36,228 bases of DNA from Elusimicrobiota bacterium (GTDB lineage Bacteria; Elusimicrobiota; Elusimicrobia; 2-02-FULL-39-32), in contig JAKFYJ010000084.1 of NCBI GenBank assembly GCA_021730935.1, positions 1 through 36,228 on the forward strand, written 5' to 3'. A program made the position numbers and the translations under genes. Under the pieces are notes generated by a model, which made no database searches, was not told the origin of the DNA, and saw only the letters and a list, made by a program, of their open reading frames with translations. Shown piece by piece: positions 1-7,600 of this stretch (positions are counted from its first letter, which is position 1; every line of letters begins with the position of its first letter).

Positions 1-58
1 AGAGGGCCGGCATTGCCCGGACCCATTGTTCGAAGAATGGAGATAAATGGAGTGAAAT

Positions 59-379
59 ATGATTTCTGATATTCCAAAACAAAAAAAGAAGTCTCGGTTT
101 ACCTTGAAGGGGATATACCTGACCGAAAAGGATTCACAGCGGTTAGAAGAGATCCGCAGATCGCTAATGCACGAGGAGATCGTGGCGCCTTACTCCCATA
201 TCGTCTCAGCGGGACTTTTGCTCCTTCATACCATGAAGAGGGACGTCACTGTGAAACTTCTAAAGCTTCTGTGGGAAGAGCGGGACCCAACCGACGGCGG
301 GAAAACGGTCGACCCATCTGAGATATCCAAACAAGCTGGAAAGATGATGAAAGAATTTGGCGGTCGGAAAACCAAATAA
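59..379 (+). CDS. Hypothetical protein, 106 aa, first gene of the left accessory block
   Basis: The ATG is preceded by a GGAG at 49-52 with 6-base spacing, so the start is well placed. The product is a small, charged, mostly helical soluble protein with a Lys-rich N-terminus and C-terminus and no membrane segment. I recognise no family. Its stop codon lies 10 bases before the likely GTG start of the next gene, and both are on the same strand, so the two probably form a transcription unit. The basic termini and the replication-like neighbours would suit a small DNA-binding accessory protein, but no motif proves this. Confidence 0.6.
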   Translation: MISDIPKQKKKSRFTLKGIYLTEKDSQRLEEIRRSLMHEEIVAPYSHIVSAGLLLLHTMKRDVTVKLLKLLWEERDPTDGGKTVDPSEISKQAGKMMKEFGGRKTK

Positions 380-389
380 GGATTATAAC

Positions 390-1310
390 GTGGCGGAAAT
401 ATCTGATCATAAAAGCACGCATTCTTCCTCTGTCCGGATCACCAGTCCGGACATGCAGGAGAGCTTAACCGCTGGATCAGACGGGAATAGCCTCCCCGCC
501 ACGTCCGATTTATCACGTTTTGATGAACATTTAATCCGTTCTCTCGAATGTCTTAAGGCGTTGAATTTCAGGCAGGTCTCATTCATCGGTAGAAAATTAG
601 ATGGAATCGCCGAAAATACGGCATACCGGCTTCTATGGCATGAAGCGCTCCCTGGTTCTGAAAAATCCTTCATGAGGCTTCAGAAACTCTGCGCCAAGGG
701 ATATATCGTGCCCTGGCGGACATGGAGCCCGGATAGAATTCTGACTTGTCCCCCGGGCAGAGCCCATCCAAAGAAAGAAGGTGTTTTTTATGTTTTGGGG
801 AGAGAAGGCAGGAGATGGCTGAGAAGGACCTTAAAACTTTATCCAGCCCCTCCAATCTACGAAGAGCTCTATTTGACGGCCATCCCTCTGGCGCGCTGGT
901 TGACCGCATCCTCATGCGCGTTGACGCTGGAGTCTACCGGTTATAATTTAGTTCCGATCGTTCAAGCGTGGCAGGAAAGGGAAGATATTCCTTTCCCAGC
1001 ATTTAAGCCTGATTTTCTAGCCACTAAAGATCAGCTTATCTCATTTTATATTCACGACTCCCCGTTCGGCCTGCGTTCAGAATTCATTGTGGCACATGCT
1101 GGCAGAGGACTGAATTTTTTAAATCTCGGAAGCTCTGCTGTAATTCTAACCAGAACCCGGGAATCTTTCGCGAAAGTGATGGTTGCCATGAAAGGGACTT
1201 GTTTAGGTGATAAAAAAAGCAAAGTGTTTTTAGGAGATTTGGAAGCATTCCATAAAGGCCGCGGGGGGTGTACGGTACTGAACGCCAATGATGAAAAACT
1301 TACGCTCTAA
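390..1310 (+). CDS. Winged-helix protein resembling replication-relaxation family, 306 aa
   Basis: I place the start at GTG 390, because a good AAGGA ribosome site lies at 378-382. The open frame extends to a TTG at 357, but that start would overlap the previous gene. The N-terminal third looks like a winged-helix fold ending in a hydrophobic strand (FYVLGREGRRWL). The second half has a KPDFLAT motif followed by alternating strands and an ILTRTRESF segment. That order (winged helix, then a PD-containing alpha/beta domain) recalls replication-relaxation proteins of plasmids and integrative elements. This is a resemblance judged by eye. A hypothetical accessory-element protein is the safe name. 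Confidence 0.6.
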   Translation: MAEISDHKSTHSSSVRITSPDMQESLTAGSDGNSLPATSDLSRFDEHLIRSLECLKALNFRQVSFIGRKLDGIAENTAYRLLWHEALPGSEKSFMRLQKLCAKGYIVPWRTWSPDRILTCPPGRAHPKKEGVFYVLGREGRRWLRRTLKLYPAPPIYEELYLTAIPLARWLTASSCALTLESTGYNLVPIVQAWQEREDIPFPAFKPDFLATKDQLISFYIHDSPFGLRSEFIVAHAGRGLNFLNLGSSAVILTRTRESFAKVMVAMKGTCLGDKKSKVFLGDLEAFHKGRGGCTVLNANDEKLTL

Positions 1311-1407
1311 TCAATTTTCGCCGGTTCCACTTCAGGAACCCGAGCTTGTTATCAGTCGGGGTGCGAGGTGCTCTTTCTTCCTCCTTCCTTGCAACCGGTC
1401 TATTTCA

Positions 1408-1477
1408 ATGCCCTGCTGGGATCTATCGGGCCCCGATCAGCCCTTCAGTCTCCTTCAGTAGGGCATCTCTTTTTTTT
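1408..1477 (+). terminator. Branched hairpin followed by a U-rich tract; probable terminator
   Basis: The 11-base arms ATGCCCTGCTG (1408-1418) and CAGTAGGGCAT (1456-1466) pair with one G-U wobble. They enclose a smaller hairpin around ATCGGGCCCCGAT. An almost pure T run follows at 1468-1477. A second small hairpin (GGTTCC/GGAACC, 1323-1340) sits just after the preceding stop codon. This fits termination of the 59-1310 unit, although the branched shape is larger than a usual intrinsic terminator. The rest of the 1311-1534 gap shows nothing else I can name. Confidence 0.55.
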
Positions 1478-1534
1478 GAAAACTGTCTCCGATTTCTCTT
1501 GTCGCTAAGACAAGTGAAAAAGGAGACTGATAAA

Positions 1535-1714
1535 ATGATCGCATTGCTCGCAGGAGTAGTGCTCCTTGTAGCGATGGTGTGGCTTGGCAGCTATGCTGAC
1601 AGGCTCGCACAGACAGCCAGAGGAGGAAGGAACTATCGCTTCCCAGCGGTTTCGTATTATGAGAAACCGATTGATGGGACGCGAAGCTTAAGTGTTCACC
1701 AGAATCTGCGGTGA
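1535..1714 (+). CDS. Small single-pass membrane protein, 59 aa
   Basis: The start ATG at 1535 is chosen because AAGGAG at 1520-1525 lies nine bases upstream. The frame is open further 5', but that part runs through the terminator-like hairpin. Residues 2-19 (IALLAGVVLLVAMVWLGS) form one membrane helix. They are followed by a basic tail with Arg-Gly-Gly-Arg and tyrosines, presumably cytoplasmic. No family is recognised. The stop TGA overlaps the GTG of the next gene as GTGA, which suggests translational coupling to the Rep-like protein. A membrane anchor partner for that protein is possible but unproven. Confidence 0.5.
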   Translation: MIALLAGVVLLVAMVWLGSYADRLAQTARGGRNYRFPAVSYYEKPIDGTRSLSVHQNLR

Positions 1715-2184
1715 ACTTATCGGAAGGGAAAGATGACCTCTTTCCCTTCCCCATTTGTATGGAAAAGAAACTACATCGTCTAGTGAGGACAATCGAACCG
1801 CGCGTACTGGTTCGCCTGACCTATCCCAGAGTGTACCCGTCCGCGGCTGAGGCAAGAAAGCATCTGGACCAGCTGATAGATCACCTTCAAAGATCGAACA
1901 ACTGCGGCCTCTGGTTCCTATGCTTTCAAGCCCGTGGGGCGCCGTTCTTCTGGCTGATGCTTAAGACATTCGTAAAAAAGGACCAATTATCCCGCACATG
2001 GTTTGAAATAGTCAGCAGTAAAGATCCCGCCCATTTGCTCGCCGGTGTCAGTGTCAGTGGTTTTCAATTCACTAAAGGCTCATATCAGTTTGTCACTAAA
2101 ACAATTCTACCCACAATCAATTCTCCCCAATTTCAATACGGTACATTCGGAAACTTCAAAGCAAAATTATTGTCTCTATTCTGA
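1711..2184 (+). CDS. Rep-like protein with degenerate HUH motif, 157 aa
   Basis: The arrangement resembles rolling-circle replication initiators: VRLTYPRVYPS, a helical stretch (ARKHLDQLIDHL), then FQARGAP followed by FFW, then WFEIV..DPAHLLAGVSVSGF. In active members the residues after GAP are the metal-binding H-hydrophobic-H pair; here they read F-F-W, so both histidines are missing. The protein is also short, with no helicase part. It is probably a decayed or repurposed initiator. GTG 1711 overlaps the preceding stop codon. ATG 1759 is an alternative that would remove 16 residues. A terminator hairpin follows directly. Confidence 0.55.
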   Translation: MNLSEGKDDLFPFPICMEKKLHRLVRTIEPRVLVRLTYPRVYPSAAEARKHLDQLIDHLQRSNNCGLWFLCFQARGAPFFWLMLKTFVKKDQLSRTWFEIVSSKDPAHLLAGVSVSGFQFTKGSYQFVTKTILPTINSPQFQYGTFGNFKAKLLSLF

Positions 2185-2190
2185 GGGGTG

Positions 2191-2215
2191 GTTGGGGAAC
2201 CCTCCCCAACTTATT
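2191..2215 (+). terminator. Hairpin terminator after the Rep-like gene
   Basis: A perfect 8-base stem, GTTGGGGA (2191-2198) and TCCCCAAC (2203-2210), has a 4-base loop and is followed by TTATT. It begins 7 bases after the stop of the 1711-2184 gene. The U tract is short, so efficiency is uncertain. Confidence 0.55.
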
Positions 2216-2244
2216 AACCCAGTGTGAAAGTTCTCTATGAACTG

Positions 2245-2308
2245 ATGGATTTAAACTTGTGATAAAAATGGATTTATTCTTGGGTAGTGAAAATGGATTC
2301 AAACTTAG
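2245..2308 (+). repeat. Three iteron-like direct repeats (ATGGATT..AACTT)
   Basis: Copies begin at 2245 (ATGGATTTAAACTT), 2268 (ATGGATTTATTCTT) and 2293 (ATGGATTCAAACTT), at 23- and 25-base intervals. A related TTGGATTTATT lies near 2342. The surroundings are AT-rich and non-coding and follow directly after a Rep-like gene. The roughly two-turn spacing resembles plasmid iterons or tandem operator sites. The function is inferred. Apart from this and the terminator hairpin I see nothing in the 2185-2389 gap. Confidence 0.4.
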
Positions 2309-2389
2309 AAAAAAATTAATTTACTCTTGTACCGTATATCGTTGGATTTATTGGTCCTAGCGCCTGCCCGCTAAGGCAGAATTCCATAT

Positions 2390-2770
2390 TCACGCAAAAA
2401 CCTGCCCTATGGACTTAATCATAAAATCAATTTCAAACGGTTTGCGAATGAAAGCCGTCACATCAGACCTCGTTTTTCTCTGAATTTGTTCTTCAGCAAC
2501 ATGACCCGACATCAAGATGACTTTTATGTGGGGTTGGGATTTCCTAAGGGTAATAAACACTTCTATCCCATCCATACCCGGCATTTTTATATCCAGAAGA
2601 ACCAGGTCAAATGTTTCTTGTGAGGCTTTTTCAATTGCCTCAAAACCATCGCAGGCGACGGTAACAAATCCGTACCCATGATTTGGAAGCTCATACGCAA
2701 GCAGATCTCGCCATCCCCGCTCGTCATCCACAATCAGTATTTTCTTATAGTTTATCTGCGTAGCGTCCAT
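2390..2770 (-). CDS. Single-domain response regulator (CheY-like), 126 aa
   Basis: The whole protein is a receiver domain. It has the acidic pair D15-D16 after ILIV, the phospho-acceptor D60 in LVLLDIKMPGMDG, S88 in place of the usual switch Thr, and K110 in the RKPF motif. No output domain follows, so it must act through protein contacts or in a phosphorelay. The start at ATG 2770 gives the normal CheY length and has an AGGAAA ribosome site. The frame is open to 2875, but the extra residues resemble nothing. No sensor kinase is in the window. It lies downstream of the B12 operon on the same strand, with its own candidate promoter, and is probably unrelated to B12. Confidence 0.85.
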   Translation of the reverse strand: MDATQINYKKILIVDDERGWRDLLAYELPNHGYGFVTVACDGFEAIEKASQETFDLVLLDIKMPGMDGIEVFITLRKSQPHIKVILMSGHVAEEQIQRKTRSDVTAFIRKPFEIDFMIKSIGQVFA

Positions 2771-2892
2771 AACTTGTTTCCTATTAATCAGAATAGCTGT
2801 GCTCATGCGCAGAGAGGTGGCTTTCCGGAAGCGGATTATCCCTGAATTCAGAATGGCGGATTTGGCCGCCAGCATGGGCGTTCCAGTTTTTT

Positions 2893-2921
2893 ATTACAGC
2901 ATAGCCAGCCGCTAGAATCAA
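2893..2921 (-). promoter_or_regulatory. Candidate sigma70 promoter for the response regulator
   Basis: On the minus strand TTGATT (2921-2916) and TGTAAT (2898-2893) are separated by 17 bases. That is 4/6 and 5/6 matches to the consensus. It lies between the end of the DUF1802 gene and the regulator. No clear terminator for the B12 operon is visible here, so read-through is possible. Confidence 0.35.
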
Positions 2922-2928
2922 GGTGAAT

Positions 2929-3435
2929 TCACCCTGGAGTTTTCTTATCATCCAAACTGATCTCATCTTCCAGCTTCACCCAGGAACGACAGCCTCCATA
3001 TCGAGTAAGATTTTTCACTTTTTGAGGGTACGGGAAATTAAAGACCTTGGTTTTTATGAGGTGGAGCGATTTTTCGGGTTTGTAATCGAGTCTCATTTTC
3101 AAATATTCTTCCGACCAGATGTGCAGTTTGGAAAAAGGTGCAAGCGAGGAGAGATCTTTGATAACGATGGAGTCAATAACTTCGGCCCAGCACTCAATCG
3201 ATAGTTCTGTAGGAGAAGGCGGATTCGCAGATATCTCACGGTACAGGACTTTATAGGGGTCGGCAATCATGGCATCGCTTTGATGCTCATACGTTGGAAA
3301 AAGCAAAAACCGGGAATATTCCATTCTAAATTCCTGGCCTTTATCCGCTAAGCCGCCTTTTCGAAGAAGGATACTGTGAATGCCTTGCTTCATGGCGGCG
3401 ATTACAACCGCCCATTCTTTAAGCGCGATGTTCAT
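2929..3435 (-). CDS. DUF1802 family protein, 168 aa
   Basis: The N-terminus LKEWAVVIAAMKQGIHSILLRKGG and the later FLLFPTYEHQ are the hallmarks of DUF1802, a family of unknown function at about its usual length. It is the last gene of the B12 cluster, and its ATG overlaps the stop of the SUMT fusion gene by 4 bases, so it is co-translated with it. No signal peptide or membrane segment is visible, so it should be cytoplasmic. Its place in the operon suggests a link to tetrapyrrole or corrinoid handling, but nothing in the sequence shows a reaction. The family name is fairly secure, the function is not. Confidence 0.85.
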   Translation of the reverse strand: MNIALKEWAVVIAAMKQGIHSILLRKGGLADKGQEFRMEYSRFLLFPTYEHQSDAMIADPYKVLYREISANPPSPTELSIECWAEVIDSIVIKDLSSLAPFSKLHIWSEEYLKMRLDYKPEKSLHLIKTKVFNFPYPQKVKNLTRYGGCRSWVKLEDEISLDDKKTPG

Positions 3436-4604
3436 GTTCTAAGAGATTCCATTGGCTCTTTTTTCAACGTTTTTAGCGGAGTGGCAAAGTTCGGAGGGGT
3501 AAAGTTAAGCAAATGCAGTGAGGATCGGGGCGGCAAAAGATTGCCAGAAAGCGCAGCTTCCGTCACTGCCTCCTTGCTTATGGAAGCAATCGATGATCCT
3601 GGGCAAACGTCTACTGAAACCGATGGGCTTCCATAATCCACTAAAAGAACTGGCACATAAACGCACCCAAGCTCTTTGAGAGCGGCAAGCCGGTGGTGGC
3701 CGTTCAAAACGATCCGGTGTCTTTCATCAACCCAAAGCGGTGTCAGGACGGCGCCTGATTTCAGGATCTCTCCCTTAATTCTTAGAGCGCGATCAGGATG
3801 GGTTTCTTCATGCGCTTTTAACTCCGCTATGGGTAATAGATCAATATCAAAGTTTGAAGCAGTCATTTTCCTTCGCATTCCAACCACCTCACCGACCACA
3901 ATCATGGCCGGAGTGGAGAGGATGTCTCTGAATCTCTGCACTTTTTCCCCAAATTCGGTCAATTTTCCGGTTACGGTCAACTGAGTTGAGTGAGTGCCGG
4001 AGCAAATTAGAGCGGCTGGAGTGTCTCCCGGCCAACCCAAACCCACTAGGCGCTTTGCGATGTTTTCAGCATGAGCAAATCCCATCAAAATGACCATGGT
4101 TTTACGAGGAAGGTAGTGATAAGGCACCCATCGATCCTCAGGAGCTTCGCCGCCCATTCCAGCATTCTGCCCAGTAATGACAGTCACATGCGAAGCATAA
4201 TCCCTGTGAGTGAGAGGAATTCCCGCATAGGCGGGGACCGCAATGATCGAACTGATTCCCGGAACCACTTCATGGGGGACCGCATTCTGGGAAAGAAATT
4301 CCGCTTCTTCTCCTCCCCGGCCAAAGAGATAAGGGTCGCCTCCTTTCAGGCGGCATACCTTTTTGCCTTCCCTCGAATGATGCAACATCAGCGCGTTAAT
4401 TTCTTTCTGTTCAAAGGTATGCCGGTGACGTCTCTTTCCGACAAAAATTCTTTCTGCGGATGCCGGACAATGTTCAAGGAGGGCGGGATTGACCAAAGCA
4501 TCGTATATGACTACATCGCACTGTTGCAGGCACCGAAGGCCCTTCAGGGTCAAAAGATCAGGGTCTCCGGGCCCTCCGCCGACCAAATAGACGAATCCGG
4601 TCAT
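3432..4604 (-). CDS. cobA: Uroporphyrinogen-III C-methyltransferase fused to a ParB/SerK-like domain, 390 aa
   Basis: Residues 1-245 are a complete SUMT, which methylates uroporphyrinogen III at C2 and C7 with SAM to give precorrin-2. Visible motifs are VGGGPGDPDLLTLKG (residues 8-22) and CRLKGGDPYLFGRGGEEAE (84-102). Residues 256-390 are a second domain of the ParB/SerK type, with PIAELKAHEE (258-267), LNGHHRLAALKELGC (300-314), VPVLLVDY and a C-terminal PPRSSLH. In SerK and SbnI this fold is a free L-serine kinase, and the Glu in the HEE region is the expected catalytic residue. A SUMT alone is about 250 residues, so the C-terminal extension is real, not a misread start. The gene overlaps cbiF and the DUF1802 gene by 4 bases each. 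I infer that the extra domain may supply phospho-threonine or phospho-serine for CobD. A regulatory role is the main alternative. Confidence 0.92.
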   Translation of the reverse strand: MTGFVYLVGGGPGDPDLLTLKGLRCLQQCDVVIYDALVNPALLEHCPASAERIFVGKRRHRHTFEQKEINALMLHHSREGKKVCRLKGGDPYLFGRGGEEAEFLSQNAVPHEVVPGISSIIAVPAYAGIPLTHRDYASHVTVITGQNAGMGGEAPEDRWVPYHYLPRKTMVILMGFAHAENIAKRLVGLGWPGDTPAALICSGTHSTQLTVTGKLTEFGEKVQRFRDILSTPAMIVVGEVVGMRRKMTASNFDIDLLPIAELKAHEETHPDRALRIKGEILKSGAVLTPLWVDERHRIVLNGHHRLAALKELGCVYVPVLLVDYGSPSVSVDVCPGSSIASISKEAVTEAALSGNLLPPRSSLHLLNFTPPNFATPLKTLKKEPMESLRT

Positions 4605-5374
4605 GGAGTTGCCTTTGCCCTTCTGAACGCATGGCTGAAGGTTTCATCATAAAGTTTTGACTTGTGCCCGTGGGCCGTCAAGAACTTGCCGACTAAAATC
4701 AAGGCTGTCATCGTGATTTTTTCCCGCCGCATGATCTCAGCCAGTTCGCGAAGCTGGCCCTGAAAAATCTTCTCATCTGGCCAGGACGCTTTGTAGACAA
4801 TGGCAATGGGAGTTTCCGGAGGATAAGCAGTCAAGAGCTTCTCTTGCACGGACTGGGCAAGAACGGCGCTCAGGAAAATAGCTATCGTACATTCATGCTT
4901 GGCCAAATCTTCCAGTTTTTCCTTGGGCGGCATGGCAGTCCTTCCCTCTGCGCGCGTGAGAATAACGGTCTGTACCAAGTTGGGGACGGTCAACTCCCGC
5001 TGGAGGCTTGCCGCGGCCGCGCTGAAAGAGCTAACACCGGGCACGACCTCAAAAAGGATCTCTTCTTCTTTCAGCACATCACCCATCTCATCCACGGCTC
5101 CGAAAATGGAAGGATCGCCGGAAGCAAGCCTCACGATCCTTTTTCCTGCTTTATAGGAGTCGATGAGCACTTTACTGATTTCTTCCAGAGTCATCTTGGC
5201 GCTATCATACAGTTCCGCGTCCTTCCTGGCGAATTCGAGAACCACGGGATTCACCAGGGATCCGGCATAGACGATGACATCGGCGCTTTCCAGGAGCCGC
5301 TTGCCCTTGAGCGTGATCAGTTCCGGGTTCCCGGGGCCTGCGCCCACGAAATAAATCTTATTTTCTTTGTCCAT
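4601..5374 (-). CDS. cbiF: Cobalt-precorrin-4 C11-methyltransferase CbiF
   Basis: This SAM-dependent methyltransferase adds the C11 methyl group during corrin ring construction in the cytoplasm. The fold signature FVGAGPGNPELITLKG is at the N-terminus, followed by YAGSLVNP, RLASGDPSIFGA and EVVPGVSSFSAAAA, which are typical of the CbiF/CobM subgroup. The length of 257 aa is usual for the family. It shares one base with cobO upstream and overlaps the SUMT fusion gene downstream by 4 bases. The aerobic CobM is a close relative; the presence of CbiG, CbiD and CbiX in the locus favours the cobalt-containing CbiF substrate. Confidence 0.95.
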   Translation of the reverse strand: MDKENKIYFVGAGPGNPELITLKGKRLLESADVIVYAGSLVNPVVLEFARKDAELYDSAKMTLEEISKVLIDSYKAGKRIVRLASGDPSIFGAVDEMGDVLKEEEILFEVVPGVSSFSAAAASLQRELTVPNLVQTVILTRAEGRTAMPPKEKLEDLAKHECTIAIFLSAVLAQSVQEKLLTAYPPETPIAIVYKASWPDEKIFQGQLRELAEIMRREKITMTALILVGKFLTAHGHKSKLYDETFSHAFRRAKATP

Positions 5375-5916
5375 TACATTTCTATCCCCAACTGAGCTTT
5401 GATCCCCTTTTTGAAGGGATGTTTAATAACTTGGATCTCCGATACAAGGTCAGCGGCTTCTACTAGCTCCGGAACCGCGTCTCTCCCTGTGATGACAACA
5501 TGCATATCGGGATTCCGTCTTTTCAACACGTCAAGCACTTCTCCTACCGGAAGCCAGCCGTATTTCAGCGGATAGGTTAGTTCATCCAATATTACAATGT
5601 CGTGTCGACCTGATTCGATTACTTCCCGACACTGTTGCCAGCACTCAGCGGCAAGCTTTTTGTCGTGCTCGATGTTTTTCGATTCCCAGGTGAATCCGTC
5701 TCCGAGGGGCCGGATCTCAATTCCGAGACGCTCCGCCATGATATGCTCTCCATAAATGTGCTTCTTGCTCTTGATGAACTGCAACATGATGCCTTTAAAA
5801 TCCCTTCCTAGAGCCCTGAACAGAAGCCCGATGGCGGCCGTGGTTTTCCCTTTTCCATGTCCGGTATTGACGATCAGCAGGCCGCGCCTAGGCCCTGGTT
5901 TAATTTCACGCTCCAA
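5374..5916 (-). CDS. cobO: Corrinoid adenosyltransferase CobO/BtuR
   Basis: The product transfers the 5'-deoxyadenosyl group of ATP to the cobalt(I) of a corrinoid, forming the upper ligand. The inverted-order P-loop GHGKGKTT at residues 19-26, following RRGLLIVNT, is diagnostic of the CobA/CobO/BtuR family. VILDELTYPLKYGWL and VVITGRDAVPELVEAADLVSE are further family motifs. At 180 aa it is normal length. The start overlaps the end of the cbiH-cbiL gene by 11 bases. It needs a cob(II)yrinate reductase as partner; the FNR-like protein at 13163-13897 is one candidate in this locus. Confidence 0.95.
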   Translation of the reverse strand: MEREIKPGPRRGLLIVNTGHGKGKTTAAIGLLFRALGRDFKGIMLQFIKSKKHIYGEHIMAERLGIEIRPLGDGFTWESKNIEHDKKLAAECWQQCREVIESGRHDIVILDELTYPLKYGWLPVGEVLDVLKRRNPDMHVVITGRDAVPELVEAADLVSEIQVIKHPFKKGIKAQLGIEM

Positions 5917-7600
5917 CGCGGGTTCGCTCCTTAGCGATCGAACTTATTTCTTCATCCGGCTCTTCCACTACCACGGGTTTTTTCTTTTTTACAATTAGAA
6001 GAGACATATAGCCGATCTTCTCCCGCTTCACCTTCCTTAAATCAGTTTCTATGGTCTGCTCCGGGGTCCCTAAATAGCTGAAGAGGCTGCCGCAATCTAA
6101 GAGATCCTTCTTTTCCAAGATCTCCAGCACTTGAGGAAGTTTGGAACCCACTTTGAAAAGAACGATCGTGTCGAAGTTATCGAGAGCGTCCTCGACGTTC
6201 GAGGCGTCCCGATTGACCGGGATCAGCGCCACGCGATCCTTTCCCTCGCTGATGGCCGAATCGATATAGCTTGCCGCGGCCTGGAACGAACTGATCCCAG
6301 GGATGGTTTCCCACGTCGCCTCGGGATACTTTAGCTTTAAAGTTTTCAGGAGATAAAAATAGGTGCTGTAAATCATGGGGTCGCCTAAAGTCACGAACAC
6401 GGCTTCTTTGCCTTGGGCAAGGACTGCCGCCACCTTATCCGTGGCAACGTTCCAGGACTGCTCCAACTCATCCTTATCTTTGGTCATCGGAAAAAAAACA
6501 GTGTGGAACTTTACTCCTTCCTTTAGGTAAGACTCGATGATGTTTAAAGCCATGCTCTCGTCCGTGCCGCTGGAAGAAGGGTAAAAAACGTCATCCACCC
6601 GGCTTAAGATTTTTGAAGCCCGAACCGTGAGAAGCTGTGGATCTCCGGGCCCGGCTCCGATTCCATAGAGCGTTCCCCAGCCGGATCGATTAACGCTGGT
6701 GGTTTCGGTTGGCGCAAGAACCTTCGGCTGATTCGTTTCGCCGTTTGCATAGGCCTGCACTCGCTTATAAGGACTGTCTAGAACGTCGAGCTTAAGAGAA
6801 ATGCCCGGCTTCTGCCCTTCTTTAACTGAGCTTGAGTTCAGGTCGTACTTATTTTTATACCCGCGAGGCGTGACAATAAAATCAAGATAACGGAAAGAGT
6901 TTGTATTCCCGATGATGACGGTGGTGAGCATTCCGATTTCATGGCTCAGCATTTCCGCGAGGTTTGTGATCACGACGTTCTCCATGTCCCGCTTGCAGGA
7001 TTTGACGAGCCCCACAGGAGTCTCGGGAGAGCGGTATTTGAGAAGGATCTTTTGAGTTTCCTGGATCTGGCGCGTTCTCCGGCCGCTCTTAGGATTATAA
7101 AGCGCAATCACGAAATCCGCTTTGGCGGCGGCTTCGATTCTCTGCTCTATGACGTCCCAGGGCGTGAGAAGGTCCGAAAGCGAAATGGAGCAGAAGTCAT
7201 GAACCAAAGGCGCACCAAGCACAGAGGCGCAGGAGGAAAGCGCTGTGACTCCCGGAACAACCTCCACGTCGATTCCAACGCCTGGTTTCCATTCTTTTTC
7301 TCGGAGAAGCTCAAAGCACGGGCCTGCCATTCCATAGATTCCGACGTCTCCGCTTGAGATGAGCGCCACTTTCTTTCCTTCATAAGCAAGTTCGATGGCT
7401 TTGCGCGCTCGGGCCAGTTCCTCGGTCATTCCGGTATAAATCACCTGCTTACCCGTCGTCAATTCTTTCACGAGGTTGATATAAGTCCGATAGCCAATGA
7501 CCACTTCCGCTTCACCGATCGCGGCCTTGGCGCGGTACGTGAGGTGATCATGATCTCCGGGGCCGAACCCAACTAAAAATAGCTTACCCTTCGCGTTCAT
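5906..7600 (-). CDS. cbiHL: Fused cobalt-precorrin-3 C17-methyltransferase (CbiH) and precorrin-2 C20-methyltransferase (CbiL), 564 aa
   Basis: Two SAM-dependent methyltransferases lie in one chain. The first, about residues 1-250, is CbiH/CobJ-like: LVGFGPGDHDHLTYRA, SSGDVGIYGMAG, EVVPGVTALSSCAS and IALYNPKSGRR. This enzyme methylates C17 and contracts the ring. A Ser/Thr/Asn-rich linker follows. The second, about 305-545, is CbiL/CobI-like: GIGAGPGDPQLLTVRA, FVTLGDPMIYSTYFYL and TIPGISSFQAAA; it methylates C20. The polypeptide order is reversed with respect to reaction order, since CbiL acts before CbiH. A charged tail (VVVEEPDEE) ends the protein. The fusion should channel the intermediate. 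It overlaps the neighbouring genes by 4 and 11 bases. Confidence 0.95.
   Translation of the reverse strand: MNAKGKLFLVGFGPGDHDHLTYRAKAAIGEAEVVIGYRTYINLVKELTTGKQVIYTGMTEELARARKAIELAYEGKKVALISSGDVGIYGMAGPCFELLREKEWKPGVGIDVEVVPGVTALSSCASVLGAPLVHDFCSISLSDLLTPWDVIEQRIEAAAKADFVIALYNPKSGRRTRQIQETQKILLKYRSPETPVGLVKSCKRDMENVVITNLAEMLSHEIGMLTTVIIGNTNSFRYLDFIVTPRGYKNKYDLNSSSVKEGQKPGISLKLDVLDSPYKRVQAYANGETNQPKVLAPTETTSVNRSGWGTLYGIGAGPGDPQLLTVRASKILSRVDDVFYPSSSGTDESMALNIIESYLKEGVKFHTVFFPMTKDKDELEQSWNVATDKVAAVLAQGKEAVFVTLGDPMIYSTYFYLLKTLKLKYPEATWETIPGISSFQAAASYIDSAISEGKDRVALIPVNRDASNVEDALDNFDTIVLFKVGSKLPQVLEILEKKDLLDCGSLFSYLGTPEQTIETDLRKVKREKIGYMSLLIVKKKKPVVVEEPDEEISSIAKERTRVGA

Noticed and set aside
2045-2227. 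60-codon plus-strand open frame
   Set aside because: It is an alternative frame within the Rep-like gene and runs through the terminator hairpin.
2784-2966. Minus-strand 60-codon open frame between the response regulator and DUF1802
   Set aside because: No motif, no ribosome site, overlaps the end of the DUF1802 gene and a candidate promoter.
3850-4330. ParB-like domain as evidence for a plasmid partition protein
   Set aside because: The domain is fused to a complete SUMT, lacks a ParB DNA-binding HTH, and carries SerK-type signatures; no parA is nearby.
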